Below are positions 28,974 through 32,344 of a stretch of DNA of 32,344 nucleotides, piece by piece (the stretch's first letter is position 1; each line of letters starts with the position of its first letter). The stretch lies in the NCBI RefSeq assembly GCF_001644035.1, contig NZ_LUUG01000002.1, positions 1 to 32,344 of the forward strand, written 5' to 3'. Source of the stretch: Methylomonas methanica (GTDB lineage: Bacteria; Pseudomonadota; Gammaproteobacteria; Methylococcales; Methylomonadaceae). A program made the position numbers and the translations under genes. The notes below the pieces were generated by a model. The model made no database searches. It was not told the origin of the DNA and saw only the letters and a program-made list of their open reading frames with translations.

Positions 28974-30608
28974 ATGAATCCCTTGGCCCAACTCGATCAA
29001 TTAGACCTGGAACCCGCCGCTAAAAACCAAGTTGCGGCGATGCTTCAGGCGCTGGTCGATCAAGCCGCGCAGGATGCTCAAACCATTGCAAATCAACAGG
29101 CGATCCTGCAAACGAAGGATGCCAGTATTCAAGCCAAAGACCTCAAAATCGCCGCGCTGACCCATGAGCTGGCGTATTACAAACGCATCCGTTTCGCTAC
29201 CCGGAGCGAAATCCTGGCCCCGCTGCAACGGGATGTGTTCGAGGAAACCTGGAATACCGACCTCTCGGCGATTGATGAGGAAATCGAACAACTACGCGAT
29301 GAGCAACCCTGCGACACTGTGGCTCGCCCCAAACGCCCACGCGCCGGTCGTCAACCGTTACCCGAGCATCTGCCGCGCATTGAACATCGCCACGAACCGG
29401 AGTCTTGCGCTTGCGGAACATGCGGCAAAGCGTTAGTCAAAATCGGCGAAGACGTGACTGAGCAATTGGACGTCGAACCCGCCAAGTTTTTCGTCCATAG
29501 ACACATTCGCCCTCAGTATGCCTGCCGCGCTTGCGAAACGATGACGGCTGCACCGATTCCAGCGGCGGTGATCGACGGCGGCATGGCTGCCGTCGGATTG
29601 CTAACGTGGGTAATGATCGGTAAATACCTCGATCATCTGCCGCTGTACCGGCTGGAACAAATCGCTGCTCGCGATGGCGTGATCTTGTCCCGTTCCACAC
29701 TAGCTGATTGGGTTGGACGCATCGGCGTGGCCTTACAGCCGCTGGCTGACCGCTTGGCCTGGCATTTATTGCAAAGGGATAGCTTACATGCTGACGAGAC
29801 GCCCGTGCCGCAACTCGATCCCGGCAGTGGTAAAACCAAGAAAGCCTATCTGTGGGCCTATCGCAGTAACGATCTGCAACCGGGGCCCAAGCTCATCGTC
29901 TTCGATTATCAAGCTGGCCGCGGTGCCCGCTATGTGCAGCAGTTTCTGGGGGATTGGCGCGGCCACTTATTGGTTGATGACTACGGCGGCTATAAAGCCC
30001 TGTTTGCCGCTACCCGTTCACATCCCGCATCACAACGCCCACTTGAGCCATGTATCGAACTGGCCTGCCTGGCACATGCTCGGCGCAAATTCTTCGACCT
30101 GTTCCAAGCCAGTCAGAGCCCCGTGGCGCAAGAAGCACTGAATCGCATCGCCAAACTGTATGCGGTCGAAGCCGAAGCGCGTGACGTCAGCACTGATGCG
30201 CGCAAACAGCTGCGCGCCGAAAAAAGCCTACCCACGCTGGCCGCCTTGCACGACTGGTTGCAACAAACCCGCTTGTGCACGGCACCCAATACCGCCACGA
30301 GCAAAGCCATCGATTACAGTTTGAAACGCTGGACCGCGCTTACTCGTTACGCCGAAACCGGCGATTTACCCATTGATAACAACCCCGCGGAAAACTGCAT
30401 CCGCCCCATCGCGCTAGGCAAAAAGAACTGGCTGTTCGCCGGCTCGGAACGCGCCGGACAACGGGCAGCGGTGATTCAAACCTTACTTGGCACCGCTAAA
30501 CTCAACGGTCTCGATCCCTCGGCCTGGCTAAAAGACACCTTGGAAAAACTCCCCTCTTGGCCTAACCGGCGCATCGACGAGCTACTACCGTTCAGTAACA
30601 TGGATTAA
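28974..30608 (+). CDS. tnpC: IS66-family DDE transposase TnpC
   Basis: A 544-residue transposase. The N-terminal part is a helical, leucine-zipper-like segment (about residues 5-75), then a zinc-binding region with CACGTCG and YACRACE pairs (about 140-190), then the catalytic core. Acidic residues are visible in HADETPVPQLD, LLVDDYGGYKALF and DNNPAENCIRP (the last with the Glu). The final RRIDELLPF matches family C-termini. The ATG at 28974 is preferred to a TTG two codons upstream. A TATAAT lies about 10 bases before it, probably by chance. No truncation or frameshift is seen. Confidence 0.97.
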   Translation: MNPLAQLDQLDLEPAAKNQVAAMLQALVDQAAQDAQTIANQQAILQTKDASIQAKDLKIAALTHELAYYKRIRFATRSEILAPLQRDVFEETWNTDLSAIDEEIEQLRDEQPCDTVARPKRPRAGRQPLPEHLPRIEHRHEPESCACGTCGKALVKIGEDVTEQLDVEPAKFFVHRHIRPQYACRACETMTAAPIPAAVIDGGMAAVGLLTWVMIGKYLDHLPLYRLEQIAARDGVILSRSTLADWVGRIGVALQPLADRLAWHLLQRDSLHADETPVPQLDPGSGKTKKAYLWAYRSNDLQPGPKLIVFDYQAGRGARYVQQFLGDWRGHLLVDDYGGYKALFAATRSHPASQRPLEPCIELACLAHARRKFFDLFQASQSPVAQEALNRIAKLYAVEAEARDVSTDARKQLRAEKSLPTLAALHDWLQQTRLCTAPNTATSKAIDYSLKRWTALTRYAETGDLPIDNNPAENCIRPIALGKKNWLFAGSERAGQRAAVIQTLLGTAKLNGLDPSAWLKDTLEKLPSWPNRRIDELLPFSNMD

Positions 30609-30631
30609 ATCATAGTGGCAACTGGCTGACG

Positions 30632-30654
30632 ATGTGGTCGGGCTACTTGCTTAC
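30632..30654 (-). repeat. IS66 right inverted repeat
   Basis: The complement begins GTAAGCAAGT at 30654 and matches the left end at 13 of 23 positions, with the duplication immediately to the right. Confidence 0.85.
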
Positions 30655-30662
30655 ATTTCTTC
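30655..30662. repeat. Target-site duplication, right copy
   Basis: ATTTCTTC, an exact match to 28187-28194. The undisturbed target would read ...AGCACT-ATTTCTTC-GGTTTT... Confidence 0.95.
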
Positions 30663-30671
30663 GGTTTTTCG

Positions 30672-30677
30672 TATAAT
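30672..30677 (+). promoter_or_regulatory. Candidate -10 element beside the IS
   Basis: A perfect TATAAT, 18 bases from the IS end. The insertion site lies where a -35 to -10 spacer would fall, so the element may have separated or replaced a -35. No good -35 is seen in either the present or the rebuilt sequence. It could drive the gene at 30835. Confidence 0.35.
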
Positions 30678-30834
30678 TTGAGCGAAGTGAGTCCAATGCT
30701 GCGCTTGAACTTTGTGGACAGGGAATTTGCGGAATTGCGACAACACCTAGTACTTATTTATGACGGCTAAGTCCCTTAGCCTCTATCCACGTCTAAACTT
30801 CGAAGATTAACCCCGTTGCCTTTCGAGTGGACTC

Positions 30835-31311
30835 ATGAAGGAAAAAATACAAAGTTTGATTGGTTTTCCCATCGACGAGAAATCTTATAAGGTCGACCTG
30901 GAATTACAGGATCGATACACCGCTTATTCTTCGGAAATACTGCGGCTCGCACTATTAGGGATAGCCGGATACGGCTTTTTGCTGAAAGACATCGTCTTGA
31001 CCAACCAGACTACATTGGGGCCGCGTATTCATACTATCTGGCCCTTGTTGATCATTGGTGCCATCAGTTTGGGGTTATCGGCCATTTTGGCACTGCAACA
31101 TCGGGTCTGCGCAACTGATTGCGTATCCAGCATAGCGGCATTCATCCGCAAAAGCGCCAGTGGCCGGGAGTCTGACGCCGAAATAGATCGTGACACGTTG
31201 CGGACCACGCTAAAAAGGGCGGCATTTTTACTCAGGACCAGCGCGATATTACTCGCGATTGGTGCCAGCAGCATCGTAATCACTTTTTGTTATGTGCTTT
31301 GGTCTATATAG
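30835..31311 (+). CDS. Small membrane protein, possible defence partner
   Basis: A 158-residue protein of unknown function. It has an N-terminal soluble segment (1-34), a membrane segment at about 35-50, a second at 67-87, a charged helix with many Arg, Glu and Asp (88-130) and a third membrane segment at about 131-157. The topology recalls SLATT-type two- or three-helix effectors found beside defence genes, but no diagnostic motif is seen. It converges with the hydrolase gene to the right (103-base gap). The Shine-Dalgarno is weak. Function is not claimed. Confidence 0.6.
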   Translation: MKEKIQSLIGFPIDEKSYKVDLELQDRYTAYSSEILRLALLGIAGYGFLLKDIVLTNQTTLGPRIHTIWPLLIIGAISLGLSAILALQHRVCATDCVSSIAAFIRKSASGRESDAEIDRDTLRTTLKRAAFLLRTSAILLAIGASSIVITFCYVLWSI

Positions 31312-31374
31312 ACCCGAAATTAATCAGGCCCTTAAATTCTGTTCTTCCTACGCCTATCAAGGATCAGTTTTACC

Positions 31375-31399
31375 TCGGGCTTCATTGGGCTTAGCCCGA
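31375..31399. repeat. Inverted repeat between convergent genes
   Basis: TCGGGCT (31375-31381) pairs perfectly with AGCCCGA (31393-31399) around an 11-nt loop. No T-run follows on either strand, so a standard terminator is not supported, although its place between convergent stops suits one. Confidence 0.45.
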
Positions 31400-31414
31400 A
31401 CGGAACACCCACCG

Positions 31415-32317
31415 TCATTTTGGCGGTAATCTCCTTCGACCTTTTGCTAATCTAAACCCTTCCGGTACGGGTTTAAATTTATCGCCTTCTTGCGGCCAGC
31501 GTTTTGCCCGGCTCTGGAAAGCCCGTAAGTCATCAACGTGCAAGGTAGCAGCAATGACAAAATCATTGTCACCACCGCGAACCCTTGCAAGATCACGCTC
31601 ATAGGATTCCTTGGCGGGAGATCTGACACGACTATCACCGTATTTACGATTATTCACCAAAATGGTGTAGGCGTGAATATCCAATGCTGCCGATTCGACA
31701 AGGGAGGCGAAGGTTTCCAAATCCTGATTCCAGCTCAGCACCATCAAGGCATCGAGCTCGCCCTGAAAATTCACTCTTGCCTTACTGTTTTGCAGTTCGG
31801 AACAAACCATCACCCCAAAATAAACATCGTTATGAATGTATACAGGTTTAGGGTTATCAATTTCCAAAGACTTAGGCTTGTGAGTGTACACAGGAATCCC
31901 TTTGCTATTTTCCTTTACCTCAATCGCCCATTTCTTGCCAAACTTGGCGGTAAGCTCTTTGTCTTCGCCAACTGCTGGTTCAAGCTTCGGCTGCCAAATT
32001 CGGACGGCAGAGGGAAAGCCGAGTCTGTTGTCAGTCAACACAAGACAGGCCTCACTCAAAAGTTCGTCATTTTCGTAATGTCGGTATTCCGTTCCAGCAA
32101 TTAGGCTAATACCAGATTGAGCAAGGTAGTTGGCAACAGTATCGATCCAAGGCAAAGGAATGGATAACTCAGGAAAAAGCACATAATCAGGCTTAGGCTT
32201 TAAATTAATAACCTGTTCTACCAACTCGGCTATTCGGCTATATCGAGCAGCTGAAAGGTTCGACTTATTACAAGCCATAGCGGCCCAATCACTGTCCTCG
32301 GTTTTTAGGTTCGTCAA
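31415..32317 (-). CDS. Carbon-nitrogen hydrolase (nitrilase-fold) domain, 5' end uncertain
   Basis: A nitrilase-superfamily domain of 300 residues from the TTG at 32317. The triad is visible: Glu50 in LFPELS, Lys111 in IWQPKLEP and Cys172 in VMVCSEL. The C-terminal part (YGDSRVRSP, RDLARVRGG, KPVPEGFRL) resembles, from memory, the C-terminal domain of reverse transcriptase-nitrilase proteins of DRT type 1. The first beta-strand seems to extend above the TTG (YAVVALTNLK), but an in-frame TAA at 32341-32339 cuts it, and no ATG, GTG or Shine-Dalgarno lies between. It may be the broken or separately encoded 3' part of a larger gene beyond the window. The substrate is unknown. Confidence 0.75.
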   Translation of the reverse strand: MTNLKTEDSDWAAMACNKSNLSAARYSRIAELVEQVINLKPKPDYVLFPELSIPLPWIDTVANYLAQSGISLIAGTEYRHYENDELLSEACLVLTDNRLGFPSAVRIWQPKLEPAVGEDKELTAKFGKKWAIEVKENSKGIPVYTHKPKSLEIDNPKPVYIHNDVYFGVMVCSELQNSKARVNFQGELDALMVLSWNQDLETFASLVESAALDIHAYTILVNNRKYGDSRVRSPAKESYERDLARVRGGDNDFVIAATLHVDDLRAFQSRAKRWPQEGDKFKPVPEGFRLAKGRRRLPPK

Positions 32318-32344
32318 AGCGACTACTGCGTATTCTGATTAATT

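Larger units (their letters stand above)
28195..30654 (+). mobile_element. Intact IS66-family insertion sequence (2460 bp)
   Basis: The element carries the three IS66 genes tnpA, tnpB and tnpC in order. The ends are imperfect inverted repeats: the left begins GTAAGGCTCC and the complement of the right begins GTAAGCAAGT. They share GTAAG and a CCG.CCAC.T block, 13 of 23 positions in all. Perfect 8-bp duplications (ATTTCTTC) flank it. All three frames are open, so it is probably active or recently inserted. Confidence 0.96.
30609..30834. other. IS right end and flanking intergenic DNA
   Basis: Bases 30609-30654 are the IS66 right end. Bases 30663-30834 are host DNA with TATAAT at 30672-30677 and a perfect 7-bp inverted repeat, GGCTAAG/CTTAGCC, at 30765-30781 (3-nt loop). 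No gene is seen. Confidence 0.55.

Noticed and set aside
31375..31399. Intrinsic terminator for the convergent gene pair
   Set aside because: The stem is perfect, but no T-run follows on either strand, so it is listed only as an inverted repeat.

Overview
The window looks like a stretch of gammaproteobacterial chromosome. Most of it is the conserved block mnmG-rsmG-parA-parB-atpIBEFHAGDC-glmU-glmS, read on the minus strand, an order seen near the replication origin in pseudomonads and relatives. Protein style and roughly balanced base composition make a Methylococcales methanotroph such as Methylomonas plausible. That placement is an inference from general resemblance, not a measurement. No rRNA, tRNA, CRISPR array or parS site was recognised.

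Layout. 1-895: a small secreted Ala/Lys-rich protein gene, palindromic repeat-like DNA at the left edge, and the glmS terminator. 896-4148: glmS and glmU (UDP-GlcNAc supply). 4165-11151: the complete nine-gene F1Fo ATP synthase operon, from a TATAAT promoter at 11123-11151 to a terminator at 4165-4198. 11404-15518: parB, parA, rsmG and mnmG, each overlapping the next. 15567-18846 (plus strand): a small basic protein gene with a long hairpin inside its own coding region, then ribA and a Lon-like protease. 19147-22000: a receiver-ATPase fusion, a GNAT acetyltransferase, a zinc-ribbon membrane protein with an HEAGH motif, and an unknown membrane protein.

22090-27732 (minus strand): a compact five-gene operon that reads as a dedicated Hsp70 machine: a large TPR-like helical protein, a J-like protein whose HPD motif is PPD, a GrpE-like exchange factor, an Hsp70 with a short lid, and a small zinc-ribbon protein. 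The first four genes would supply substrate selection, ATPase stimulation, nucleotide exchange and folding. This is one of the two best candidates for an under-described system.

27733-32344 is accessory DNA. An intact IS66-family element (28195-30654) is bounded by perfect 8-bp target duplications. To its right are a three-helix membrane protein and, convergent to it, a carbon-nitrogen hydrolase domain with a visible Glu-Lys-Cys triad. That domain resembles the C-terminal part of reverse transcriptase-nitrilase (DRT type 1) defence proteins. Its N-terminal end runs into an in-frame stop next to the window edge, so any reverse transcriptase would lie just outside.

The other best candidate is the small gene at 15567-15818. 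A long near-perfect stem follows its conserved basic core, an arrangement like that of the ribosome-rescue gene arfA, whose mRNA is cut or terminated at such a stem to make a non-stop message.
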